Part shown: piece by piece, positions 5,830 to 14,726 of the stretch | Numbering within the stretch: position 1 is the first letter of the stretch | Layout of the letters: each line of letters opens with the position of its first letter | NCBI GenBank assembly: GCA_050013795.1 | Contig: JBEKEO010000020.1 | Span: 1-28,546 of the forward strand | DNA from: CAWHOW01 sp050013795 | GTDB lineage: Bacteria > Bacteroidota > Bacteroidia > Bacteroidales > CG2-30-32-10 | Reading direction: 5' to 3' | DNA length: 28,546 nucleotides | The notes under the pieces: model-generated | The model's database searches: none | The model's input: the letters and a program-made list of their open reading frames with translations, nothing else | Told to the model about the DNA's origin: nothing | Position numbers and translations under genes: made by a program

Positions 5830-8800
5830 TTACTTAACCTTAACCATTCGTTTAGTATCAATCAAGTTTCCATTAATTGTTAAACTGTAAGAATAAATAC
5901 CTGAAGAAAGATGGCTGCTTGAAATTTCAATCTGACCTGCGCCTGTTTGAGCGATAGCGGTTTTCTTTAACTCATTGCCATATTCATCATAAAAAGTTAT
6001 GAAAGCAGAACTAACCGAGCCTGGAATAAAAAACTTGATAGTGGTGGTTTCCGTGAATGGGTCAGGATATGCGTTGTATAAAATAGCCTGATTAGCCAAA
6101 TCAACATGCTGCGTATTATATGAAGAATCAGAACTACCTGTATTTAATACTTTTCCTAAATTATTATTATCGCAACAATTGTTTATTGTGGTTAGCAATT
6201 GATTCAACTGATTTTGCAAGGATGCATTGATGGAATCCTGCTTGTTTGCTTTTGTATTCAAACTATCGTTTTTTAGCTGTAATTCCTGGATGCCTTTTGT
6301 TAAAATTGAAATAAAGCTAATGTAGTTTAGTGATTTGTAAGTAATGGAAGGATAAATAACATTACCCGATGTATCAACTTCTGCAGGTCTTGTTGATGTT
6401 GTAACCAAATCGGGCAAAACTTTTTCTACATCCTGGGCAAAAAAACCATATTGCTTTTTAGATTGAAAATTAAACCCATAAATATTTGTGGTATCGAAAT
6501 AATACGTTTTAGGTTTTAATTGCTGTATGATTACTAAAGCATTATGCAGACTGTCATCATTTGTTTTGAATTGTTGATCCGAAGTCCATGTTTCAGAAGT
6601 ACAATTAGCACCACCATTTATATCTAATGCAAAACCAGGTACCTGAGTTCCAATCCCTACATTAACAGCCCACGTACTTGTACCACCAAGCACAAGAGCA
6701 TTGCTTTCGTTGACAATAGCCTCAGCGCCAATAGCAGTGGCATTGCTCAAACTGCTGGAACTGGAAATGGAACCAGCGGACGCTCCTATAAAGGTATTAT
6801 TATTACCGCTAAGGTTTGCCGTACCCGCATCACTACCTACAGCGGTATTGCTGTATCCCGTTGTATTTTGACTAAGCGCCTGAGCACCCACAGCGGTATT
6901 AGCGGCACCGTCGTTGACGTTGTTATAAAGCGCATAATTTCCTATGGCAGTATTGGCGATTCCTTTTGTATTAGAATAAAGCGCATTCAAACCTATTGCA
7001 GTATTTTGGTAACCTATTGTATTAGAATTTAATGCACCCACGCCCCATGAAGTATTCGACAATGCATTAGGATAAGAACTATATATATATTCACCATCAA
7101 GTAAACCTGCACGTGTACCATTATATTCAAAAACAACATCAGGGTCGTTACTACCAGATGTACTGCCCATGAAATTCCCGGCTACAGTACTATTACCTGC
7201 AAGCAGCCATGCATTATTTGAGAAAGTTCCTGTTGGTCCAGTTGCGCCTGTAGCTCCAGTTGAGCCAGTAGTTCCTGTTGCACCTGTAGGGCCAGTTACA
7301 CCTCTTGGACCCATAAGACCTACAGGACCGGTTGGACCGGCAGCGCCTACATCATCAACTAAAATAACATCCCCTGCTTCATCAACACTTAAAACAGTTG
7401 CTGCTGTATGACCGTTACCACTGTTATTTGTGGCATCTACATCCATTGTTGAGTTTAAGTTATTAAAACGTAATCCGCTTCGAGTTAGTCCTTTAAAAGT
7501 TGGGTCATTTATATTTGTCACTGTGTATGTTATATTATTCTGTAAATTAAGTGTATTATAAGGAGTTTGAGTTCCAATACCAACATTACCGTTTACCAAT
7601 ACTGTCATTTTTATTGAATTATTTGTTCCTATATTAAAAGGATAATTATTGCAAGTACCTATCCAATTGTAGTACGGTACTGTGAGATGACTAATAGTAT
7701 TACCTCCTAAAAACCATGGTTGAGTTGTACCGCATACTAGATTTGGATGTATTGGCCCAACAATTCCATTTTGGTCGGCAAAAACTAACTTATAAGAATT
7801 TGGCGAAAGGCTGTCGAATTGAAAACCCGGTCCGGCAAGGCTGTCAACGTGCAGCGCTTTTTCAACTTTCAAAGTATCACTTATTCTTGCATTTCCGGCA
7901 ACGGTAAGTTTTTCGGTTGGGGCGATTGTGCCTATACCAACCTTCCCTGCATTGTTATTATTTATAATTGTATTTTTTGCCATTGACTGGCTTTGTATAT
8001 ATAAGCTGCTGTCTTTAACGGCAATTTCGTCTCTTTGTAATGAATCAAGCCCTATACTGATTTTATTAACATGCAAATAACCGCCTGAATTTGCTTGTGA
8101 AATTAAAACACCTCCGGAAGTAATATTTCCATCAGCGGCAATATTTCCAATAGTGGTAATATTTCCTGTTAAATTCACATCACCGGAGGCATTTATACGC
8201 ATCCGCTCCAGGGAATTTGTTTTAAAAATAACATCTGAATTGCCAAGCGAGCCGATAAAATCGCTATTTGTACCTGTATTACCTGTCAGTCCCCATGCAT
8301 TTAAAGCGCCATCGGCTCCTGTTGCGCCGGTAGGTCCCTGTGCTCCTGTTGCACCGGTTAGTCCAATTGATCCACTTCGTATATCACTTAACATTGCAAA
8401 TGTTCCGCTCTTATTAGGTAATGTGTCATTTCTATTTGCAGTTAAAACAGAACCTTCAAAATTTGCATAGAAACCACCTGAATTATGCGATTGTATCTGT
8501 AATTGACTTCCTGACACTATTCTAAAAGGAGCTGATTGCACACCGCCCATTATAATAGAATCCCCCAAAGTAGAACCACAAGACCAAACAGTATAAAAAG
8601 GAGCTCTTGTATGGGTCTCAAGTTTAAAATATGGATAAACAGGGCTTCCTGCATGTGTTGAAATAAAAATATCTCCATCATTACCATTCCAATTCATATC
8701 AAGTTGTGATTGAGTACCGCCACTACCAGTTATATAATTTCCCATTGGTACTTCTAAATTTGGCGATACCCAGTTAAAAGGCAATGCGCCGGTAGCCCCT

Positions 8801-11319
8801 GTTGCTCCGGCAATGCCATTATTTCCTGTTGGTCCGGTAATACCCTGCATACCTTGTGCACCTGTTGGCCCGGTAGCTCCATTAATACCATCAATTCCTG
8901 CAATACCAGTAGCCCCTGTAGCTCCGGTAGCCCCGTTTATACCGGCCGCACCAGTTACACCCTGTATGCCTTGAGCGCCTGTTGCGCCAGTTGGCCCCGT
9001 AACTCCTTTTACGCTATCTATTTTACCTGATAAGCCTTTGGTGATGGAATCAAGTTGTTTGATAGCATTGATAGAAGCAAATATTAAAGGTGTGGCATTG
9101 AAAGTTAATAAATCTGTATAATTTGCGTCTGAAGAATCAAGTTTAGCTTTAAATGTTCCTAAAGTATATGGAGCAATATTAAGCATTTGATCAGATATAA
9201 CTCCAATATGTGAACCTGTTGTATCAATACCTGCCAAACCATTGTATTTGTATTTTACCGGATGAATTTTTCTGATAACACTAAGCCCATCAGTAAAAGA
9301 AGAAGTATCTTTTTTTAATCTCATATCAGAGGGAACCCAAAAACCAGTAGAATTAGCCAAAGCACTCCCATTAATCTGTAACACATAGTTAGTAGTAGGA
9401 ACAATCGAACCATAATTATAACCCAAACTTGTTATTCCACCTCCTTGTGGAACAAAAAGTGCGTATTGAGCAGAATTTGCTGTCCAGCAAGGTGCACCAT
9501 AAGCACCAAACCAACCTGCTATTTTAAAACATTCAGTATTAACAACTGGAGGATGGGCAGGAGGTAAATAACTCTGTATTCCAATAACTGGATTTGTGGC
9601 AGAAGGATAATCTTCATTGGTTACAAAAACTCCAACAGAAGAATTATACCCAGATTGTTGATGTACTTCTAATTTTGCAACTGGCATACAATGAAACAAC
9701 GGTGATGAAATATAATAAGGAGTACCAATTCTCACACTGTTAGTTCCAAAACCACCATTGTTTCCATCAAAAATAAAATTATGATTATTCAAAGGAATTT
9801 CCCAATCGTTTGTTAATAATGGAGCCGAAGATGGGTTTGTACATGGACCACCTAATGTAGTTCCTGGAACAAGAACCACATCACCGTTTTGATCTACGGA
9901 AAGAACGCCATATTTAGTACTGGGGATACTTACCCAAGGAATAGGAGTTGAATTTGCACGCAAGTCAGTAAAGCGTAAGCCTGAAAATCCTGTTCCACCG
10001 CGTAAATTTGAAGTAAGCGCTCCAGTTATTGTATTTGCAGCTATTGTTGCTGGAAGAGTTGTTGGTGCGGTTGTATTTATTTCCACACAGTTTGTGGGTG
10101 TATATAAAGGGTTTACGTCTGCCGGATTATTTAAGCCAACACCAATGTTACCATCAACAAGAACATTATGGGATTGTGTAATTGTAGGTGTAGAAAAAAA
10201 TTCAATATCGTCCGTATTAGGTGGTGTTGTACCTATAACAGGATTACCAATAATACGGTAACAATAATTGTCTTGAGAAGCATTTGTTAAACCCGGTGCT
10301 GTGCCACAATAAAAATCTCCGAGTGGCGCCCAAGACGGACAGCCTATTAAAAAATAATTTGGGCTATTATCTTTATCCCAAACAATAGCAGCATGGTTTT
10401 GCAAATGAATAGCTGCATTCCATCCACTACTCGTTAATTTATTGTTACCATCACCAATTATATGCAGGGGCATATCCGGAAGAACAGGTGGAAAAGGAGG
10501 AGGGAGAACTCCAAAACCGCCTATGCCGACATAATCATGCACATTATCTATAATTACATGATAACCGTTTGCACTTGTATTTAAGCTGAATAAAAACAGT
10601 GAACCTGCAGTGGCTTTAATATTAAAATCAACGTTAGAGGAGGGTGCAGTAGCTGTAGTAAACAACCTGCCTTTTTCAGTTGTAGTAGTTAAGGTTGGTC
10701 CCGTAAACATCTGCCATAAATTATCTACTGTATTTAATCCATCGCTGCGGAATATATTACCTGTTGCATCCTGTAAATGCAAACGGCTTGTGGGCGCTGT
10801 AAAACCATTGCCTATGCCCACATAACCGAAAGTCGGACCTGTTCTTACATCTATAGTAAAATGGTCTATGCTATCGGTGTGAATAATGAATTTGCCCGCG
10901 CCTTGGTAATTGCCTGTGCCGGTGGAATGGAGGTACACGTCCTTGCCTGTTGCAGCGCTTAGAATTACTCCACCTGCTGTTGTTCCGGTGTTTCTTACCA
11001 TCAGAAAAGTGTTGAGGAGATTATCCCGAACATCTACTCTGAATGCAGGGGTAAATGCGCCATTACCTATACCCCAAAAGCCATTACCATTATTTATTAT
11101 ACCGCGCTGTGTACCGCCTGTGTAAATAAAAATTGGCTGTGGAAATGTAGCTGTAGTTCCAAAAACTGAACTTCCTGTTGTTGCCAAATTATTCCCACCC
11201 ATGTGCCAGTCTTTATCTCCTGGTGTCGTTGCCACAATCACATTTTGGGTAAACCCATTGTAATTGCTAAATGCAATCAGCAAAATAATTCCACTGATTA
11301 TTATTATGTATTTTTTCAT
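5830..11319 (-). CDS. Giant tail-fibre-like surface protein with two S74 chaperone domains, collagen-like repeats and a T9SS sorting domain (1829 aa)
   Basis: A signal peptide (MKKYIIIISGIILLIAF...) covers about residues 1-24. The N-terminal ~650 residues repeat fibre-type motifs (VGIGNG, SRLHLQD, and SGLRF...LSVDQNGDVVLV). A first S74-like chaperone domain starts at Ser664 (SDMRLKKD). Collagen-like Gly-X-Thr/Ala runs lie at about 772-845, 983-1003 and 1324-1363. The SGLRF...LSVDEAGDVILV unit is repeated near 1280-1320. A YadA/T4-type beta-roll (NTAIG.NAL, NTAVG.QAL) spans about 1420-1520. A second S74-like domain starts at Ser1580 (SDQQFKTND), with GFFAQDVEKVLPDLV and a coiled coil to about 1700. 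A type A sorting domain (AYPDPFTETTTIKFF to KRMVKVK) fills the last ~80 residues. S74 domains fold and trimerise fibres and may self-cleave. It is probably exported by T9SS as a surface adhesin or fibre, 48 bp after a beta-barrel gene. An open frame opposite the Gly-X-Thr code is only a shadow. Confidence 0.9.
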   Translation of the reverse strand: MKKYIIIISGIILLIAFSNYNGFTQNVIVATTPGDKDWHMGGNNLATTGSSVFGTTATFPQPIFIYTGGTQRGIINNGNGFWGIGNGAFTPAFRVDVRDNLLNTFLMVRNTGTTAGGVILSAATGKDVYLHSTGTGNYQGAGKFIIHTDSIDHFTIDVRTGPTFGYVGIGNGFTAPTSRLHLQDATGNIFRSDGLNTVDNLWQMFTGPTLTTTTEKGRLFTTATAPSSNVDFNIKATAGSLFLFSLNTSANGYHVIIDNVHDYVGIGGFGVLPPPFPPVLPDMPLHIIGDGNNKLTSSGWNAAIHLQNHAAIVWDKDNSPNYFLIGCPSWAPLGDFYCGTAPGLTNASQDNYCYRIIGNPVIGTTPPNTDDIEFFSTPTITQSHNVLVDGNIGVGLNNPADVNPLYTPTNCVEINTTAPTTLPATIAANTITGALTSNLRGGTGFSGLRFTDLRANSTPIPWVSIPSTKYGVLSVDQNGDVVLVPGTTLGGPCTNPSSAPLLTNDWEIPLNNHNFIFDGNNGGFGTNSVRIGTPYYISSPLFHCMPVAKLEVHQQSGYNSSVGVFVTNEDYPSATNPVIGIQSYLPPAHPPVVNTECFKIAGWFGAYGAPCWTANSAQYALFVPQGGGITSLGYNYGSIVPTTNYVLQINGSALANSTGFWVPSDMRLKKDTSSFTDGLSVIRKIHPVKYKYNGLAGIDTTGSHIGVISDQMLNIAPYTLGTFKAKLDSSDANYTDLLTFNATPLIFASINAIKQLDSITKGLSGKIDSVKGVTGPTGATGAQGIQGVTGAAGINGATGATGATGIAGIDGINGATGPTGAQGMQGITGPTGNNGIAGATGATGALPFNWVSPNLEVPMGNYITGSGGTQSQLDMNWNGNDGDIFISTHAGSPVYPYFKLETHTRAPFYTVWSCGSTLGDSIIMGGVQSAPFRIVSGSQLQIQSHNSGGFYANFEGSVLTANRNDTLPNKSGTFAMLSDIRSGSIGLTGATGAQGPTGATGADGALNAWGLTGNTGTNSDFIGSLGNSDVIFKTNSLERMRINASGDVNLTGNITTIGNIAADGNITSGGVLISQANSGGYLHVNKISIGLDSLQRDEIAVKDSSLYIQSQSMAKNTIINNNNAGKVGIGTIAPTEKLTVAGNARISDTLKVEKALHVDSLAGPGFQFDSLSPNSYKLVFADQNGIVGPIHPNLVCGTTQPWFLGGNTISHLTVPYYNWIGTCNNYPFNIGTNNSIKMTVLVNGNVGIGTQTPYNTLNLQNNITYTVTNINDPTFKGLTRSGLRFNNLNSTMDVDATNNSGNGHTAATVLSVDEAGDVILVDDVGAAGPTGPVGLMGPRGVTGPTGATGTTGSTGATGATGPTGTFSNNAWLLAGNSTVAGNFMGSTSGSNDPDVVFEYNGTRAGLLDGEYIYSSYPNALSNTSWGVGALNSNTIGYQNTAIGLNALYSNTKGIANTAIGNYALYNNVNDGAANTAVGAQALSQNTTGYSNTAVGSDAGTANLSGNNNTFIGASAGSISSSSSLSNATAIGAEAIVNESNALVLGGTSTWAVNVGIGTQVPGFALDINGGANCTSETWTSDQQFKTNDDSLHNALVIIQQLKPKTYYFDTTNIYGFNFQSKKQYGFFAQDVEKVLPDLVTTSTRPAEVDTSGNVIYPSITYKSLNYISFISILTKGIQELQLKNDSLNTKANKQDSINASLQNQLNQLLTTINNCCDNNNLGKVLNTGSSDSSYNTQHVDLANQAILYNAYPDPFTETTTIKFFIPGSVSSAFITFYDEYGNELKKTAIAQTGAGQIEISSSHLSSGIYSYSLTINGNLIDTKRMVKVK

Positions 11320-11367
11320 TGATTAGTCGCCTGATACTTTACTTTCAGGACTTTATTAATTGAACAT

Positions 11368-12198
11368 TTAAAATGAATATGTAAGCATTATTGAACCTTT
11401 TATTTTCGACATATCAAAATTTGACATAGTAGGATTGTAAGTAAGGTCAGAAGAAGTAGTAGTGTTATTAATAAAATCTTTGTCTAAATTATGCCATGTT
11501 GATGCTGATAATAGTTTTTTATAAAGAAACGCATAAGTAATTTCCCCCCCTATGGATAAACTTCTGAATGAGAAAGAAAACCCAATAAAGTTTCCAATAC
11601 CTATGGAATACGCTTTAAAAATTGTTCCCGTCATTTCTTCAGTGCTAATGAGCGCACCTGTTTTAGCATCATTATTTTGCCAAAAAGCATAAAACTGTGC
11701 TTGCCCATAATGCGTGTATGGCAACTCAAAGCCTGCGTAGAAATTAAAATGTTTTATTGCAATGCTGTATCCGATACCAGGCGATACATTAAAATCCATT
11801 CGCTTTTTCCATGCGTTATCATAGCTAAGGGTAGTACCCGTAGGGTCTATAAATGGTTTATCCGTCATCACAATATCCACATTATTAATACCCGCTTTAA
11901 TTCTTAAAAAATTATTATCTTTTAGATAATAATTTCCTACTACGCTTACAGCGTATGTTTTGTCTTTAGTGCTTCCATTGTGACTATCTCCATTATACAA
12001 GTACCCATCCTCCCAAACATTAGCGTTTTGGTCTTTATCTTCAATGTTAGGTATTTTTCTTTCCGGGGTATTTATCTGCACACCAATACTCCATTTACTA
12101 TTATTTTTATCAGTGGGGCAAGGAATGGGGTTTGTGTTTTGTGCTTGCAATATGCTGCTGCAAATAGTTGTAATAATAAGGAGTGTAGTCTTTTTCAT
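11368..12198 (-). CDS. Predicted outer-membrane beta-barrel protein, 276 aa
   Basis: A signal peptide (MKKTTLLIITTICSSILQAQ) is followed by amphipathic strands with many aromatic residues, such as YAVSVVGNYYLKDNNFLRIKAG, FNFYAGFELPYTHYG and LSIGGEITYAFLYKK. The chain ends in phenylalanine (KGSIMLTYSF), as outer-membrane barrels do. The size suggests 8-12 strands. It lacks the N-terminal QDPxxSxYMFN-type start of the PorP/SprF barrels that accompany many T9SS adhesins, so I do not assign that family. It is the first gene of the leftward surface locus, 48 bp ahead of the giant fibre gene, and the two are very likely co-transcribed. A role in holding or exporting the fibre is inference from position only. 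Confidence 0.75.
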   Translation of the reverse strand: MKKTTLLIITTICSSILQAQNTNPIPCPTDKNNSKWSIGVQINTPERKIPNIEDKDQNANVWEDGYLYNGDSHNGSTKDKTYAVSVVGNYYLKDNNFLRIKAGINNVDIVMTDKPFIDPTGTTLSYDNAWKKRMDFNVSPGIGYSIAIKHFNFYAGFELPYTHYGQAQFYAFWQNNDAKTGALISTEEMTGTIFKAYSIGIGNFIGFSFSFRSLSIGGEITYAFLYKKLLSASTWHNLDKDFINNTTTSSDLTYNPTMSNFDMSKIKGSIMLTYSF

Positions 12199-12346
12199 AG
12201 GTGGTTTTTATATATTTAGAGTGTAAATTTAAAACGTTAATAATGCAATGTCAAATTTTTCGTACTAATGTTATTAACATTTGGGGAAAAGAATAAAGGT
12301 GAGGAAGTTTGTGAAAGAATAACCAAGCTTCAAACCCAAAAAGCGC

Positions 12347-12452
12347 TGTCACACTGAGGAGGAGCGGAGCGACGTCTCGAAGTGAGACTAACGTATGCCA
12401 TGCTTCGAGGCGCGGAGTTTATCCTGATGAAGGAAGGACTCCTCAGCATGAC
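12347..12452. repeat. Intergenic hairpin repeat with gtca..ctgaggag ends
   Basis: The element starts gtcacactgaggag and ends ctcctcagcatgac, so its ends are imperfect inverted repeats (12 of 14 bases). Inside are further complementary pieces (ctcgaag near 12376, cttcgag near 12402). Elements of this kind are familiar between genes of Bacteroidota genomes and carry no ORF. It could fold into a long hairpin as RNA. Whether it is a mobilised miniature element is not shown here: no target-site duplication was identified. Confidence 0.6.
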
Positions 12453-12473
12453 CATATTCTTGGATCTTGGAAA

Positions 12474-12601
12474 TTGAGTCTTGGGACTTTTAAAGGAGGC
12501 AGCAGGCAAGAGGCAGTTCTCTGTGTAACTCTGTGCCTTCTCTGTGAACCTCTGTGGTTAAAACTACTTGGAATTTGAGACTTGGGACTTTAAAAGGAGG
12601 C
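12474..12601 (+). repeat. 27-bp direct repeats flanking an inverted CACAGAG repeat (copy 2)
   Basis: ttgagtcttgggactttt followed by aaaggaggc (12474-12500) recurs as ttgagacttgggacttta followed by aaaggaggc (12575-12601), differing at two bases. Between them, 12517-12563 is the reverse complement of the CACAGAG element: tctctgtg, taactctgtg, ccttctctgtg, aacctctgtgg. Together with the preceding hairpin repeat, this fills the 510-bp gene-free spacer between the beta-barrel gene and ruvB. No small ORF with a plausible start was seen in the spacer. Confidence 0.6.
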
Positions 12602-12699
12602 TATATAATACCGGTGCCGGATGAAGAGGCTATAAGATAAGTAAAGGCTGGTCTTTTCGGGTAAAGAGTTACCCGATTTCTTTTATTGCTTAATATTCT

Positions 12700-12707
12700 T
12701 ACCTTTG
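12700..12707 (+). promoter_or_regulatory. Bacteroidota -7 promoter element for ruvB
   Basis: TACCTTTG matches TAnnTTTG exactly, 29 bases before the ruvB ATG. No well-spaced -33 TTG is evident; the nearest TTG (12686-12688) is too close. Confidence 0.5.
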
Positions 12708-12735
12708 CAATCGGCACACCTTTGTTTATATCTGC

Positions 12736-13761
12736 ATGAATCCTAATTTAAACCCTGATACTGAAAACCTATCCCCTGTCGAACGCGAGTTTGAAAAACT
12801 TTTGCGCCCTGTCGACTTTGGCAGTTTTGTCGGTCAGCATCAAATAAAAGAAAATCTTAAAGTGTTTGTTCAGGCAGCCAGAGAAAGAGAAGAGGCGCTG
12901 GATCATGTGCTGTTACATGGCCCTCCCGGCTTGGGCAAAACCACGCTTGCGCATATCATTGCAAATGAAATGGGTGTTGGCATTAAAGTTACATCCGGTC
13001 CTGTGCTCGACAAGCCAGGCGACCTGGCAGGATTGCTCACCAATCTTGAAAAGAACGATGTGCTTTTTATTGATGAGATACATCGCCTTAGTCCTGTTGT
13101 TGAGGAATATCTTTATTCTGCAATGGAGGATTACAAGATTGATATAATGATTGAAACCGGTCCTAATGCAAGAAGTGTACAAATCACTCTTAACCCGTTC
13201 ACCCTCATAGGCGCCACTACCCGTTCCGGATTGCTTACAGCGCCGTTGAGAGCCAGGTTCGGTATCAATTCAAGGCTGTCCTATTATGATGCTGATTTAT
13301 TACTGAAAATTGTAAATCGTTCCGCTTCCATTATCAGGGTTGAGGTTAAACCCGATGCTGCTTTTGAAATTGCACGCAGGAGCCGCGGCACCCCTAGGAT
13401 TGCAAACGCATTACTCCGCCGGGTAAGAGATTTTGCACAGATAAAAGGTGACGGAATAATTAATATGGAAATTGCTCAATTTGCTCTCAATGCTTTGAAT
13501 GTTGACGAGAACGGACTTGATGAAATGGACAACAAGATACTTTCAACCATCATCGAGAAGTTCAAAGGAGGACCGGTTGGAATTTCCACCATATCGACTG
13601 CCGTCGGAGAAGATTCCGGCACCATTGAAGAAGTATACGAACCTTTTCTTGTCCAGGAAGGCTATATACAGCGTACACCCAGGGGGAGAGAAGCCACTGA
13701 AAAAGCGTATCTCCATATAGGGAAGATCAGGCCTTCGCAACAGGGAAAACTTTTTCAATAA
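12736..13761 (+). CDS. ruvB: Holliday junction branch migration helicase RuvB
   Basis: RuvB is the hexameric AAA+ motor that, with RuvA, drives branch migration of Holliday junctions in recombinational repair. The 341 residues match the family length. Walker A is GPPGLGKTT (62-70), Walker B is FIDEIH (111-116), and sensor 1 lies in GATTRSG (159-165). The arginine-finger region is LRARFG (171-176) and sensor 2 is RGTPRIANALLRR (217-229). The C-terminal winged helix has RTPRGREAT near residues 323-331. ATG 12736 is the natural start, just before the typical EREFEKLLRP opening. queG follows 45 bp downstream on the same strand and may be co-transcribed. ruvA and ruvC are not adjacent. Confidence 0.98.
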   Translation: MNPNLNPDTENLSPVEREFEKLLRPVDFGSFVGQHQIKENLKVFVQAAREREEALDHVLLHGPPGLGKTTLAHIIANEMGVGIKVTSGPVLDKPGDLAGLLTNLEKNDVLFIDEIHRLSPVVEEYLYSAMEDYKIDIMIETGPNARSVQITLNPFTLIGATTRSGLLTAPLRARFGINSRLSYYDADLLLKIVNRSASIIRVEVKPDAAFEIARRSRGTPRIANALLRRVRDFAQIKGDGIINMEIAQFALNALNVDENGLDEMDNKILSTIIEKFKGGPVGISTISTAVGEDSGTIEEVYEPFLVQEGYIQRTPRGREATEKAYLHIGKIRPSQQGKLFQ

Positions 13762-13806
13762 GATATCCCTCTTTTTTAGTATTCACTTTTATTAATCATT
13801 TTATAC

Positions 13807-14724
13807 ATGAGGGAAAATTCGAGTACAGTACAATTTATTAAAGACGCCGCCAAAAAGATAGGTTTTGATGGCTGCGGAATAGCTTCGCCTGTGGTGTTAG
13901 AAAAAGATATCGACTATCTTACCAAATGGATTTCTGATAATAAACACGGTAATATCAAGTATCTTGAAAATAATATCGAGAAAAAAGCCGACCCGAGGAA
14001 ATTGCTGGGAAATGCAAAATCAGTGATAACCCTTGTTCAAAGTTATTATCCTTCAAAAAAGCAGGATGAAAAGGCTTCCTACAAAATAGCAAAATATGCT
14101 TACGGCAACGATTATCATGTTGTAATGAAGGCCAAAGCAGTCGAGCTTATTCAGGCTCTTCAGAAAAAAGTGAAGACAGCCGAATTCAGGATATTTGTCG
14201 ACAGCAATACCATACTCGAAAAAGCCTGGGCTGCACGCTGCGGGCTTGGGTGGATAGGTAAGAATACGCTGCTTATAAACCAGAAATACGGTTCATATAT
14301 GTTTATCTGTATTATCCTTACCGACCTTATTCTTGATTACGACGAGATGCACGAAAACCATTGCGGCAACTGTAATGCTTGTATTGATGCATGTCCGACA
14401 CACGCTATTGAAGGCGCTTATCAGCTTAACGCATCAAGGTGTATTTCTTACATGACCATTGAAGACGGTGTTTCAGAGAATGAATCACAGAATACTACCT
14501 TTGGTTGGATATACGGATGCGATGTTTGTCAGGATGCCTGCCCGTGGAATAAGGACATTCCGTTTACCAATGAGCGTGCATTCAAACCCAATCCTGACTT
14601 GTTAAGGATGAATAAACATGACTGGGAAAAAATAGATGATAAGATTTTTCAAAAGCTTTTTGTCAATTCAGCTGTCAAAAGAATTGGCATTGAAAAGATG
14701 AAACAGAATATTGAACAGGCTTAA
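13807..14724 (+). CDS. queG: Epoxyqueuosine reductase QueG
   Basis: QueG is the cobalamin-dependent iron-sulfur enzyme that reduces epoxyqueuosine to queuosine at the wobble position of tRNAs with GUN anticodons. The 305-residue chain has the expected N-terminal cobalamin-binding part with VDSNTILEKAWAARCGLGWIG; Asp132 is the likely equivalent of the catalytic Asp of E. coli QueG. The two-cluster ferredoxin part has Cys186, 189, 192 and 196 (HCGNCNACIDACP), and Cys212, 238, 241 and 245 (RCISY, GCDVCQDACPWN). The protein lacks the C-terminal HEAT-like repeats of longer QueG forms. It stops at 14724, two bases from the stop of the convergent sodB-type gene. Confidence 0.96.
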   Translation: MRENSSTVQFIKDAAKKIGFDGCGIASPVVLEKDIDYLTKWISDNKHGNIKYLENNIEKKADPRKLLGNAKSVITLVQSYYPSKKQDEKASYKIAKYAYGNDYHVVMKAKAVELIQALQKKVKTAEFRIFVDSNTILEKAWAARCGLGWIGKNTLLINQKYGSYMFICIILTDLILDYDEMHENHCGNCNACIDACPTHAIEGAYQLNASRCISYMTIEDGVSENESQNTTFGWIYGCDVCQDACPWNKDIPFTNERAFKPNPDLLRMNKHDWEKIDDKIFQKLFVNSAVKRIGIEKMKQNIEQA

Positions 14725-14726
14725 GT

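Noticed and set aside
7169..7411. Plus-strand frames rich in PVGPVAPVAPV opposite the giant gene (also 8153-8470)
   Set aside because: They are the antisense of the Gly-X-Thr codons of the collagen-like runs, and no independent start or context supports them.
5830..11319. Prophage tail-fibre gene
   Set aside because: The fibre modules are phage-like, but the protein has a signal peptide and a T9SS sorting domain, and no other phage gene lies nearby.
11368..12198. PorP/SprF-type T9SS barrel
   Set aside because: The size fits, but the characteristic N-terminal QDPxxxxYMFN segment is absent, and the sorting domains here are type A.
12913..13182. Minus-strand ORF inside ruvB
   Set aside because: It lies wholly antisense to a well-conserved gene, with no motif of its own.
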